From the NCBI GenBank assembly GCA_024516035.1, contig CM044964.1, positions 15,145,575 through 15,209,574 on the forward strand: a stretch of DNA of 64,000 bases. Direction: 5' to 3'. Source of the DNA: Bactericera cockerelli (taxonomy: Eukaryota; Arthropoda; Insecta; Hemiptera; Triozidae). The translations under genes were made by a program, and so were the position numbers. Under the pieces are notes generated by a model that saw only the letters and a list, made by a program, of their open reading frames with translations, was not told the origin of the DNA and made no database searches. Shown here in pieces: positions 53,126 to 63,431 of the stretch (within the stretch, counting starts at the first letter, position 1; every line of letters begins with the position of its first letter).

Positions 53126-56100
53126 GTAAGTTAATAAAAATCACCCCTCACTTGAGGACAGTGTCTTGATAGAGAACTATTATTGTCTTGCTAGAAGACT
53201 ATAAACAGAGCCAACCCTAACAAGCCAGGCCAGCTTGCAGTTACCCAAGGGTTTAATGTCTTTCAAAGAAAAAACCCAAGTTCTCATGATAGTTGATCAC
53301 ACAAAGAAATATGTGGTTCAGAAGGAGCCAACTTTTCTCTTGACTTTGACTGGAGACCATCAGTCCCACAACAACAACAACAAAAACCACCCCATATTGT
53401 AGTAACTATTTGCTTTAAATTGTGATCATATCATGTCAATTGTCACATGAATTTATTTTTTCTATAATTGATCATGATAAGATGAGATATAAAAAATAAC
53501 ACTTACAATTAGCATTTCATGCATGATGTTGGTTACTATGTTATGGTGGGTCCTTCTTTTTAATGTAACATGAATATGTTACATGTAATAAAAATCACCA
53601 GTGTAGATGGGATGGAAGCATGGATGCAAATGGTAAGCACAGCACAGCGCTTATGGTTCATTACAAAAGTGTGGACACAGCATTATACTAAAAAAACAAA
53701 TACAATAAAACGGTTATGGAAATTTTTAGTGATAAAATTAATTTCTTGCACATTTTAGGTAAATCCATTCCGATGAAAAATTAACATGAATGATTTTGAA
53801 GTAATCAGCTATAAAAATAAAGATCTAAGGCATATTTCACTTTCTAATGTGATCAGGAGACTGAATCAGGTGCACTAAATGTAAAAAATACACAACAGTT
53901 CAATTTTTAGGTTTTTCTTGTTTTCTCAAAATTCACAATGTCTATAATCATTTTTTAAACCATATCAGGCCGGGAAAAGCCAGCGTCGATGGCATGTTGA
54001 ATACACCGGTTCCCTTCAGAACACCAAGTTAAGCGACATCCAGCGAGGTTGAGACCTGATGGGTGACCATATCAGGTATTGAAAAAATTGAACTCAAGTG
54101 TATTTTTTTCACATATTTTTTGCATATGATTTGGCAATTAGAAGGTGAAATATTCCCCATTTTGGTTTTAAATCACAACATTCAGTCATGTAATCTCTAA
54201 ATGTTCTATGTATTACCTAACACTGTTTTCCTTTTCTCACACATTTGCAGCCAAGTGAGCCAACAGTAATGGAGTCACTGGTGAAAACTTACTCTCTCAA
54301 ACGTTCTTTCAAAGCATTCAATGATTCCTGGCTATATGAGAGAGAACTTGGAATGAGAAGGAAAATAGGTACCCAGAATCAATTACAGAAGTCTCTATAC
54401 TCAGCTCTCACTCCTATTGCAAAGTGGGGAGACATGAAGCAAACTGGGGTATTTTCAATTTAGAATTTTCTCAAGATGGGTAAGATTTTCAGTTCAATTC
54501 ATTTTTCTTTATCATTAAGCCTATTTAATTAAAGTTATTTCAACATTTCTTAAAATTGTCTCTCTTAGTGATGAAAATCCCTTTAAGTACTGTTGTACTT
54601 TTAGGGATATGAGGTGGAGGTGATTTACCATTCATTTGCAGGAAAATTACAAACCTACATTCTCCAGGAAAATTTTATTCTCCATCTCAATTGATGTTGC
54701 TTAACTTAAGTGATCTTATAAGAACTGGTGTATTCAACATGTCATTAGCACTGGCTTCAGTTCAAGTTTGTGTATGCTGTTGATTAAGGAAAAAGGCATT
54801 TCTACCTTTGGAGTTTGAAAATATATATAAACATATGTCCTAACTATGGCAATTTTGATGAATGACATAAGCTGACATTTATATTACCAATCACAAGAAG
54901 ACAAGTCTTTAAAAATATTGATAAATAACAATCAGATATTTATTCCTTTCTACATTTTCAAGATATTGTACTTACTTGTCCATATTTCTTCTTTTCCTAG
55001 ATCTCTATTAGTGGCAGCTTGTGAAAAGAAATGTGTCTACATGTTTGATCCTCTCAGTAAAGCAGTCATAGGTTCCATTCCTGATGCACACACAGACTGT
55101 GTCAACTATGTTAGGTGTGTATATGTTATGTTTTGAAATGTGTGATTCACTCTTCATTCACTGGAAATTTACCAACCAGCTACCCACATTAACTTCACCT
55201 AGCCTTTGTTGAACTAGGAATAGTCAGCAGCTACTTCTCATAGGTTTGAATTTGAATGGTCACCCAGTCCTAACTGAAGTCCTAACTTAACTGGCAATTG
55301 CTTAAAATATTCTGTGGGATAATGAACACTGTTGTATTTAACATGCTATAATGTGTATTTATGTACATCACTTTATAATAATAGTAATAATAATAATAGC
55401 ACCTTATTCATACTGCTTGATTAGGACTACTGATTCCCATTATACCAGCAGTAAGCCCAAGACGTAGTATTATGTGGTCAAAATCCCAAATGTGAAGATA
55501 ACTTGTGTCATGTCCCGGCTGGGGTTCGAACCCGCGACCTCTAGCTTACCAGTCGGACGCCTTGACCTCTGAGCTACCAGGACAGACTACATATACATAT
55601 TAGTTAAAACTGATTTTCAGTGAGAGGGGCCGGGAACAACCAGCATCACAATGGTTCAAATTACAATGCTCATCCATCCAAGTCCTTATAGTGGCAAGTG
55701 AGTGCCTAACCGCTTCGCTCAGTTATTAAGCACTGACTTGCTGTGGGGAAGGTCCATGGTTCAATTCCCCGAGACGATATTTACCTAGTCGGATTTTTCA
55801 GTCTACACGTTCTTTTGGAACTTTTTTCTACCAAATTTTTCATGGACCTCCTGCGTCTCTCTCAGGTCCATTTGAAATTTTGTCAGAAATCGTTTCTTAT
55901 ATTCAGAATTCTTAAAAAAATGTCTAGAAATGATCGAAAAGTAAAAAAGAATTGACTTAAGTCGGCACTTTTTTGACGCGCGAGACTTTATAGAGACGCG
56001 TGATCTAATGCAGGTGGCGTGAGAGTGGGGCTACCCTATCATAGTGCTTCAGCTTGCACAGAAAGAGAATTTATTATTGTTATAATTTTGAGCCGCCGAC

Positions 56101-59100
56101 TTATCTAAGAGTTTTATGACGCCCGACCCAATCGGCTTTAACAGCGGGAACGGTGACTAGCGTTCAAATAAAAATTCTCACTTCACATAAAGATAGCTAA
56201 AAGGATTTGGTAGCACACTAGAATTTGGTAGCATATACATAGAACCCTAAACCACCAACTTTCAAGTTAAGAATCTGCTGTTTTAACAGTGAGACCAAAA
56301 AGTTTGCTTTGCAGAAATACAAGTATATTATTAATTGCCTTTAATTCCACTTTCAATATCTTTTAATTTTCTTATATCTACTTACCCTCTACTCTGTCAA
56401 TGTTTTTTTTTATATTGTATATCCTATATTTATTTATTGTATTGACGATTGACTATGTCCACTTGTGGACCATAAGGTCTATAAACACTAATAAAATAAA
56501 AATTAATCTTTTTAGATTCCTAGACACACGTGTGTTTGCCACTTGTTCCGATGACACCACAATAGCTCTCTGGGACGCGCGCAATCTCAAGTCCCGGGTT
56601 CGAACCCTGCAGGGTCACTCAAATTGGGTAAAGAATATAGAGTTCTCGTCCAAAGATGATCTGCTAGTGACAGCTGGATTTGATGGCAGCATCTATACCT
56701 GGGACATTAATAAGTAAGTCCATTTTTTTTAAATTAGGTTTAAAGTGTGTATTAGTTTTGGTCATTTTCAATCTTTGCTTGCTTATCATGTACTTTTTTT
56801 TTCTTAACTGTAAGAGAATTTGACCATAGTTCTTTGGAAAACACGTAATGATTTAACATTTATTTGTACATTGGCTATGTCCAATATGGCAAAGAAATAC
56901 AAACAAAAAATTGTAACCACTGAAACAAAGTAGACTCAAAAGAGCTAGAAAGAATACAATCTTAATTAAAATGAGCATACAATTAGCTCAGTGATCAAAT
57001 TCTCGTTTACCATGTGAAATATTCCGGGTTCGAACCCGGAAGAGCCAACAAAATTTGCATTCAGAATTTTATTACAGCTGTTTGTAACGGACACCTTCTG
57101 GTGCACTCGTGTTGATCTAGAGCCTATTGGGTTGGGTGGAAGAGATTGCCATAGGCAATAACCCCGCCCTTTAGTTAGGACATTTGTATATATATATATA
57201 TATATATTTTTTTTTTCTTGTTCATATTAATAATACTGTCAATTTTATATTTAATTTTTACCATTGTTTGTCTGTATACAGGGTGGGGCAAAAGTCTGGA
57301 AACCCCTGAATAACTTTCGAATGGCTTCTTCGGTAAAATTAAAATTTTGTAAGGTAAACCGGGCTAATAAGACCTTTTTTTAGAGTGGTGTCGATTTTTG
57401 TTACCGGTCCCCATGTCGGGGCCAGGGGGGCCAACTTCATTTTTTTAAATACGAACCCCCACCTTGCGATACATTTTTGGAAAGGTCTTTAAATAAGAAA
57501 TACATTGGTGCAAATTTTATTTTTTTTAATATTAACTGTTTGCAAATGGCGTCCAACTTTGTGTATGCAGTAAAGTCTGGAAACCCTTGAATATCTTTTG
57601 AAAGGGCTTTCTCAGTAAATTTAAAATTGTGCACGGTAAGTCGGGGTAATTAGACCTTTCCAAAAATATATCGCAAGGTGGGGTTTTGTATTTAAAAAAA
57701 TTAAGTTGGCCTCCCTGGCCCCGACATGGGGGTCGGTAAAAAAAAATCGGTCCCATTCTAATATAAGGTCTAATTACCAAGGATTACCGTACACAATTTT
57801 AAATTTACTGAGAAAGCCATTTCGAAAGATATTCAGGGGTTTCCAGACTTTACTGCATACAGAAAGTTGGACGCCATTTGCAAACAGTTAATATTAAAAA
57901 AATAAAATTTGCACCAATGTATTTGTTATTTATAGACCTTTCCAAAAATGTATCGCAAGGTGGGGGTTCGTATTTAAAAAAGTGAAGTTGGCCCCCCTGG
58001 CCCCGACATGGGGGCCGGTAACAAAAATCGACCCGACTCTAAAAGAAGGTCTTATTAGCCCGGTTTACCGTACAAAATTTTAATTTTACCGAAGAAGCCA
58101 TTCGAAAGTTATTCAGGGGTTTCCAGACTTTTGCCCCACCCTGTATATGTTCTGCTAATAAAGAGTTTCTAAATAAATAAAATAAATAAAAATTGGGGAG
58201 TGTCAGAGAGAATGCATATTACGGGATGGGCAATCTACAACACAGACTGAAAGCATCTTTTCATGGCTACAAAATATAAAAGGTTGTGAAAAAGTCATCT
58301 TGAAAAAAAAAAATTCTGAATGTCTGTTTTTTTAAACTCCAATTTCATTGAAATCAATGAGCAAGGGACCTCCTTAAAAATAGTGATCATTGAGTGTGAA
58401 TTAAAATTACAAAGAAAAATACTTTTAAAAACAACTTAAGAGCGCACGATTAGCTCAGTGGTTAAGGTCCCGGGTTCGATCCCCCGTGCCGACAAAAATT
58501 TGTATTCTTAATTTGGTTACAATTGTTTTTAAGGGATACCTTCCGGTGAGCTCGTGTTGACCCAGCACCTAAATGGGAAGTATTGTGTCACTTCTCGCCC
58601 ATCAGAGGGGAGGCATACTACGGGATGGGTAGGCTACAACACAGACCACAAGCCTGTTTCATGGCTACGAAATAAAAAAGGCTGTGAAACACTCATCTGA
58701 AAAAAAAAAAAAAAAAAATACAATACAATACAATACATTAAAATAACCGACCTCAGTAGCTTGATCGATAAGGCAGCGGACTTGTAACCTGGAGGTCGGT
58801 GGTTCAAGTCCCGGTTTCAGCGTAGATTTAGTAAAAGTGAGTTTGAGTAGTTGTGATATCACGATAGTGATTAACACAAATATGATAACATTAAAATATT
58901 AATGAATAATTAAGTATAAAAGTTAAACATCAGTTTTAATAATGGTATTTTCATAATAAATTTGTTGATAGTATAAGTAAATGCCTATAATTTGTCTTGT
59001 TTGGAAGCATCAAATTAAACGTTACATGGTGAGAGGTACTCGAGCGCTCCCAACTATCCATAATGACTGTGCATATTTATCTCCTTTACAGCTACACAGA

Positions 59101-60685
59101 GACAGGCTTTGTGTATGACCGAGTGTTCCAAACTAATGGCCTCATGCGCATGCGTCTCAACCCTGACGCTTCTAAGATGGTGATCTGCACTACTGCAGGC
59201 TACATGATCTTGATCCATGACTTGAACCTGGGGACCCTGGCCCAAGATCTGCTGGGCTTTCGGGTGAGATAATATTCATAATAATAATATAAAAATCAAT
59301 TACTTTTTTTAAAATTATAATAATAATATCGCCTTTTTTATACTGCCCAATCAGGACAATTAAGTCCCATTATTCCAGCAGTAAGCCCAAGACGTATTAT
59401 TATGTGGTAAAAATCCCAAATGGGAGGATAACTTGTCATGTCCTGGCTGGGTTTCGAACCCGTGACCTCTGGAATTACTAGATTCACAGAGTGCTGCTTT
59501 TACCACTGAGCTACAGGGACAGAATTAGAACTTCTTTTTTTACTGTTGGCTAAGACTAGGGACCGAATTATAAAACAGGATTAGATTTAATCTAAGTAGA
59601 CACTATCTTTTAACCCGAGCTATAGTGCGCTGTGATTGGTTGAAACTCTGACTTGAAGGCATGTCTGGCTTAGCTTAACTTTAATCCTGTTTAGTAATGT
59701 GGCCCTTAGTTTTGCTCTAGAAAGTCCCACTACTACTACTATGCCAACAGGTTATACCTTTTTAATTAGGAGAACCTTTTTAGCTAGAATTTAAAGGCAG
59801 CAGACTTGTAATCTATAGATTATTGGTTTGACTTCCAAGCATGCCGAATAATAAGGCAGGTTTGACTCCTAGTGAGAAAAAAAGGTGCCTTCCTTGTTGA
59901 GACGAAAAAAAAAAAAAAAAAAAAAAATAATGAAAAAGATGGCCTATTATTATTCCATGTCTATTCTCATTATTTCAAAGCCTTATCCTGTTGTAAAACA
60001 CGAGATTAAGTCCCAAGTTAAGCAAAAATTTAGTAAAACTGGTTTGAGTGATTGTGATAAACACAATTGATTAAAAAAAAAAAAAAAAAAGGTAAGTGTG
60101 CCCCGGAACCGCTTTCGCATTACTTCAGGGCACCTTACTTTTACATCCATGCCATTCCAGAAACGCAAAAACTCGGTTAGAATTTTCTGCTCCGGCCGGG
60201 ATTCGAACCCGCAACCTCCGGGTCATCAAACCAATGCTCTTAACCACTGAGCCACGGAGGTCGGCTTATGATATCTTACTTTAACACATCTAGCGCCAAC
60301 GCCTAAAACTGAAATTTTCTCCTAGGCCAATTTTTTTTTTTTTTGGTAATTTTGTAGTTAGGCTTACTTGGGTTAGTTTTGTTACTTACTATGCCACACA
60401 TCAGCATAAAGCACTCTGAGTAGCGTGTGGATATGTGATCACGCGGCCCCTGACAGTACTCAATTCGTGTGCACCGGTGTTCACATGGCGCTAAGATGTA
60501 TTAAACTTGTTTTTTTTCCTGCCATTCAGCCCAACATGTACCGTCTCATGCAGCTGAGTGACACAGCCCTGCCCATGGCCTTTGAGTACCACCATCTGTT
60601 CAGTCGAGGCCGCACTAGGAACCGGGTCGAGTTCATCACGGACTTCCCGTTCGGTGACGAGGCAGAAGTTATATCCTCGCTACAG
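53051..60685 (+). CDS. DCAF10: DCAF10 (WDR32), first six exons, with apparent frameshift
   Basis: WD40 substrate receptor for CUL4-DDB1 E3 ligases. Exons: 53051-53125, 54251-54479, 55001-55114, 56516-56713, 59092-59263, 60530-60685, about 315 of ~560 residues; the rest lies past the right edge. Matches to human DCAF10: NLEFSQDG, FATCSDDTTIALWDARN, HSNWVKNIEF, LLVTAGFDGSIYTWD, FQTNGLMRMRLNPDASKM and TAGYMILIHDLNL. WDAR in the IALWDARN blade fits the WDxR motif that contacts DDB1. In exon 2 the frame breaks at a run of four G (54446-54449): before it the frame reads DMKQTG and then hits TAG; one base later the frame gives GIFNLEFSQDG, as in human GAVFNLEYSPDG. With one more base all six exon phases agree. 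Sequencing error or a real lesion; see findings. Confidence 0.93.
53155..53395 (+). mobile_element. element-C copy (decayed)
   Basis: GCCAACCCTAACAAGCCAGG, GTTTAATGTCTTTCAAAG, ending (CAA)n. Confidence 0.65.
53972..54080 (+). mobile_element. SINE-5S head
   Basis: CCAGCGTCGATGGCATGTTG, AATACACCGGTTCCC, CCAAGTTAAGCGACATCC, GATGGGTGACC: the clearest 5S rRNA-like head in the window. Confidence 0.88.
54251..54479 (+). CDS. DCAF10: DCAF10 exon 2 (one-base frameshift at 54446-54449)
   Basis: PSEPTVMESLVKTYSLKRSF ... SALTPIAKWGDMKQTG, then the frame shift, then IFNLEFSQDG before gtaaga. Length 229; 230 would fit the downstream phases. Confidence 0.85.
54605..54757 (-). mobile_element. SINE-5S copy
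   Basis: Plus strand: GATGTTGCTTAACTTAAGTG, ATAAGAACTGGTGTATTCAA, CATGTCATTAGCACTGGC; tail at left ACCATTCATTTGCAGG. Confidence 0.75.
55001..55114 (+). CDS. DCAF10: DCAF10 exon 3
   Basis: SLLVAACEKKCVYMFDPLSK, PDAHTDCVNYVR; acceptor tttcctag, donor gtgtgt. Confidence 0.93.
55140..55352 (-). mobile_element. SINE-5S copy (rearranged)
   Basis: TCTTCATTCACTGGAAATTT, ACTTCACCTAGCCTTTGTTG, GAATGGTCACCCAGTCC, GAACACTGTTGTATTTAACA on the plus strand. Confidence 0.65.
55378..55590 (-). mobile_element. SINE-T3 copy
   Basis: Plus strand: TAATAGCACCTTATTCATAC, GGGGTTCGAACCCGCGACC, GACCTCTGAGCTACCAGG. Confidence 0.82.
55690..55900 (+). mobile_element. Possible further tRNA-head SINE
   Basis: CTTCGCTCAGTTATTAAGC, then CCATGGTTCAATTCCCCGAG resemble A and B boxes. 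Only one copy in the window. Confidence 0.4.
55901..56515. other. DCAF10 intron, nothing recognised
   Basis: No gene or repeat family recognised. Confidence 0.4.
56516..56713 (+). CDS. DCAF10: DCAF10 exon 4 (WD blades)
   Basis: FLDTRVFATCSDDTTIALWD, TLQGHSNWVKNIEF, LLVTAGFDGSIYTWDIN; donor gtaagt. Confidence 0.96.
56970..57240 (+). mobile_element. SINE-T5 head fused to element-G tail
   Basis: CATACAATTAGCTCAGTGAT, CCGGGTTCGAACCCGGAAG, then GTGCACTCGTGTTGATC, and directly GGGTTGGGTGGAAGAGATTG and TTTAGTTAGGACATTTG. Confidence 0.75.
57279..58143. mobile_element. Mariner-type palindrome (865 bp), nested ends
   Basis: TA-CAGGGTGGGGCAAAAGTCT ... AGACTTTTGCCCCACCCTG-TA. Arms of ~430 bp. A second, inner pair (AAAGTCTGGAAACCC / GGGTTTCCAGACTTT) lies inside each arm. 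No ORF of a transposase. Confidence 0.88.
58190..58300 (+). mobile_element. SINE-T5 3' part
   Basis: GAATGCATATTACGGGATGG, CATGGCTACAAAATATAAAA. Confidence 0.6.
58430..58700 (+). mobile_element. SINE-T5 copy (full)
   Basis: GCGCACGATTAGCTCAGTGG, CCGGGTTCGATCCCCCGTG, GATACCTTCCGGTGAGC, CACTTCTCGCCCATCAGAGG, then poly(A)-like end. Confidence 0.88.
58746..58890 (+). mobile_element. SINE-T1 copy
   Basis: CCGACCTCAGTAGCTTGATC, GGTTCAAGTCCCGG, GTGATTAACACAAATATG. Confidence 0.88.
59092..59263 (+). CDS. DCAF10: DCAF10 exon 5
   Basis: YTETGFVYDRVFQTNGLMRM, MVICTTAGYMILIHDLNL; donor gtgaga. Confidence 0.95.
59313..59525 (-). mobile_element. SINE-T3 copy
   Basis: Plus strand: AATAATATCGCC, ATACTGCCCAATCAGG, GGGTTTCGAACCCGTGACC, CACTGAGCTACAGGGACAG. 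Confidence 0.85.
60088..60266 (-). mobile_element. SINE-T4 copy
   Basis: Plus strand: GTGCCCCGGAACCGCTTTCG, CCGGGATTCGAACCCGCAAC, CCACTGAGCCACGGAGGTCG. Confidence 0.85.
60530..60685 (+). CDS. DCAF10: DCAF10 exon 6
   Basis: PNMYRLMQLSDTALPMAFE ... DEAEVISSLQ (human ends this part NCITSLQ). 52 codons, phase 0. The last 21 bases and the donor are repeated downstream. Confidence 0.88.
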
Positions 60686-60740
60686 GTGAGAAGTTATATC
60701 CTCCCTACAGGTGAGAAGTTATATCCTCCCTACAGGTGAG
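60661..60740 (+). repeat. 25-bp repeat of the DCAF10 exon 6 donor
   Basis: GAAGTTATATCCTC(G/C)CTACAG followed by gtgaga occurs three times in a row; the first is the real exon end (60685), the others end at 60710 and 60735. Confidence 0.95.
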
Positions 60741-60867
60741 AAGTTTCACACTAATAGTCATAATAACTCAATGATTTATCTTTTTTATATCAAGGGTGAT
60801 GCGGAAGAGAATACCGTTGGCATTAGCACCGCCCTTCATCAAGTTTTGTTTTATTAATTTCAATATA

Positions 60868-61751
60868 CAGGGTGAGCATAAAGTCTCACCCCACCCCCCG
60901 TATATTGAGAATGGCTGAAAATACAAGAAAACGCAAAAACCCGTATTCCTTAATTTTTAGGAGGATTAATTTTTAGCCAAATTTTTTTTGCCTACACGGC
61001 CCCAGTCAGGCTGGGCATGGACCAACTTTAAAATCTTAAATAGAATGGTATGTCTTGTGGCATATTGTTTTTAAGGTCTCATAGAGAGAAGCTCATTACA
61101 AAATTTTTTAGTGAGCTACGACTTACCGTTCTTGAGATACAGGGTCGAACGTCCTGCGTAATATCCATATATTTTGACCTATAACTCGTTAACCGTAAAT
61201 TAAAGAAAAATGAAATTTGTTGATAATAACTCCTTATGACAAGCCCTGTCGAAAAAAGTATAACTCGACATACTCTGTTGATATTAGTTTCTGGTCTGTT
61301 TCGTCAGCCAGCCGGACGAACAGTCCGAAAAAATTTAACGAAAAAACAAATCAAGTTTTATCTTGTTCGAAAGTTCTTGCCATAAGAAGTTATTATGAAC
61401 AAATTTCATTTTTCTGAAATTTACGGTCAACGAGTTATAGGTCAAAATATATGGATATTACGCAGGACGTCCGACCCTGTATCTCGAGAACGGTAAGTCG
61501 TAGCTCACTGAAATTTGTTGTAATGAACTTCTCTCTATGAGACTTTGAAAACAATATGCCACAAGACATACCGTTCTATTTAAGATTTTAGAGTTAGTCC
61601 TTGCCTAGCCTGACTGGGGCCCTGTAGGCTAATTTTTTTTGGCTGAAAATTAATGCCCCCAAAAATTAAGGAATACGGGTTTTTGCGTTTTCTTGTATTT
61701 TCAGCCATTCTCGAGATACGGGGGGTGGGGTGAGACTTTATGCTCACCCTG
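60868..61751. mobile_element. Mariner-type palindrome (884 bp)
   Basis: TA-CAGGGTGAGCATAAAGTCT ... AGACTTTATGCTCACCCTG-TA; arms ~440 bp, centre ~61310. Lies just after DCAF10 exon 6. Confidence 0.88.
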
Positions 61752-62322
61752 TATATGTATGTATATTAGACTGGTTTTATCTCATAGAGGTAAGAAAAAA
61801 ATGTCAGAATTTTTACAACGCTCAGGCAGAAATGAGTTCGGCTTTTGCAGAAATTGAGATAGACAAAATTTCAAGGCAATCAGAGTACGTTGACAGGACC
61901 CGCTCTGGCCTCAAAGTTTGGAAATTTGCCAAATTTTCGAGGTTGAGCTGACATTTTCGGCCATAACTCGAGAACGAAAAATCATACGAGCTTTAAAGAT
62001 ATATCAAATGAAAGACCATTTTGTTGGCTTTACTTTGTTGTATAATACTAGTTCCCAAAATCTTAATGGTTACTGACTAAATTAAGAATATGTAGTCGAA
62101 AACGGGCCAGGTACCCAAAGTAGAGCATCTAAGGCATGATAAGATAATGGGTGAAAATACTTATGATTTATAAAACTTATACATGAAAATGTTAGAAGAA
62201 TAGTTTTGAATGATTTTTTGACACATTATGAAGCTATAAATACCCGTTTTTACCTACTTGATAGTTACTGACAGGTTAAGGCATGGCCAGAAAAACAAAA
62301 TAATAATACAAACATATTACGT
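61752..62322. other. DCAF10 intron, nothing recognised
   Basis: May be part of the left arm of the following palindrome, whose right partner lies beyond the window. Confidence 0.35.
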
Positions 62323-62666
62323 CAAAGTTATTCTCATTTTTTTATTGTAGAACTACAAATATCTAAAATTAAAAGTTCCAATAGGTAAAATTTCGTCAAA
62401 AAAATACAAATCAAGCAGTAAAACTTAACTTAGTTAGTTTTGAGAGGGGTAGAGAGGGAACTTTTTGAAGAATCAGAATAGAGTCTTCTACATTTACTCA
62501 CAAGTCTAACAACTTGTGGGACAAACTGTTTCTGACATTCCTCTCTAGTTAGTAAGTCGCTGAAGTCATTCCTCAACTTAATGCCTCTCTTGGCTGTGTC
62601 GTTTACAACTTTAAGGGATTGTACAATTTTAAGTCCTTTCTGATACTGAGGCTCACCATGCCAAAT

Positions 62667-62918
62667 TTAGGGGTCTACCCTCAAAAAGTCAGTTTTTATG
62701 ACAAATCGACTGAAGAAAAGAAATGTTTCCTGAGTAATGAACTCTTTAAGGCCCCCTCTCACATAAGCTGGTATGTCTTTTATTCGTACTGTAATGTTGA
62801 CATTTTTTGTCCCCTCTGTATCATCAGAAGAACTGAAAAGCTTTGCAGCCATTCCAGACTTTTCATCATGTGACAAAGTTGGATCAAAAAATCCCAAGCC
62901 AACAGTTTCGGCATTCAA
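62667..62918 (-). pseudogene. Repeat-encoded protein fragment, left arm
   Basis: Minus frame: VGLGFFDPTLSHDEKSGMAA, VRIKDIPAYVRGGLKEF. Frames break downstream. I do not recognise a named domain; style and copy number suggest a transposon protein. Confidence 0.5.
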
Positions 62919-62939
62919 GTACCACAGGTTATAGCCAAG

Positions 62940-63205
62940 AAACAGGAGCTACTGTAGACGCTTGTGGTCTGTGTTGTAACCTGCTCATCCCGTAGTATGC
63001 CTCCCCTCTGATGGGCGAGAAGTGACACAATACTTCCCATTTAGGTGCTGGGTCAACACGAGCGCACCGGAAGGTATCCCTTACAAACAATATTGTAACC
63101 AAATTAAGAATACAAATTTTTGTCGGCACGGAGGATCGAACCCAGGACCTTCCGCATGGCAAGCGCATGGCAAGCGGTACTGAGCTAATCGCGCTCTCAT
63201 ATAAA
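62940..63205 (-). mobile_element. SINE-T5 copy at the palindrome centre
   Basis: Plus strand: CATCCCGTAGTATGCCTCCC, GAGCGCACCGGAAGGTATCC, GGATCGAACCCAGGACC, GAGCTAATCGCGCTC. Confidence 0.82.
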
Positions 63206-63431
63206 TTATCTGCATGAGGTTCAGTTCTACTACCCATTTTACAGTTAAAGACGCTTCTCAAGACAACTTCTAAAATGTTGTGCTGATATGCTAAGGAGAG
63301 TAAGTCCCGCTCTAACATTTTTTCTAATAATGTGCAGGGTCCTTCTACTCCACACCTGTGTTTGATACTGTCGTATCAAAGCACTTAGTTCAGAGAAAGC
63401 ACTAAATAAAGTTGTCTATCACCTGTGGTAC

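Noticed and set aside
53972..54080. 5S rRNA gene
   Set aside because: Similarity covers about 100 bp with changes, is repeated with a SINE tail elsewhere, and is not in a 5S cluster.
3969..63205. tRNA-like sequences with good A and B boxes (for example 12300, 55560, 58440, 60240)
   Set aside because: Each is the head of a repeated SINE with a family-specific tail; none stands alone as a tRNA gene.
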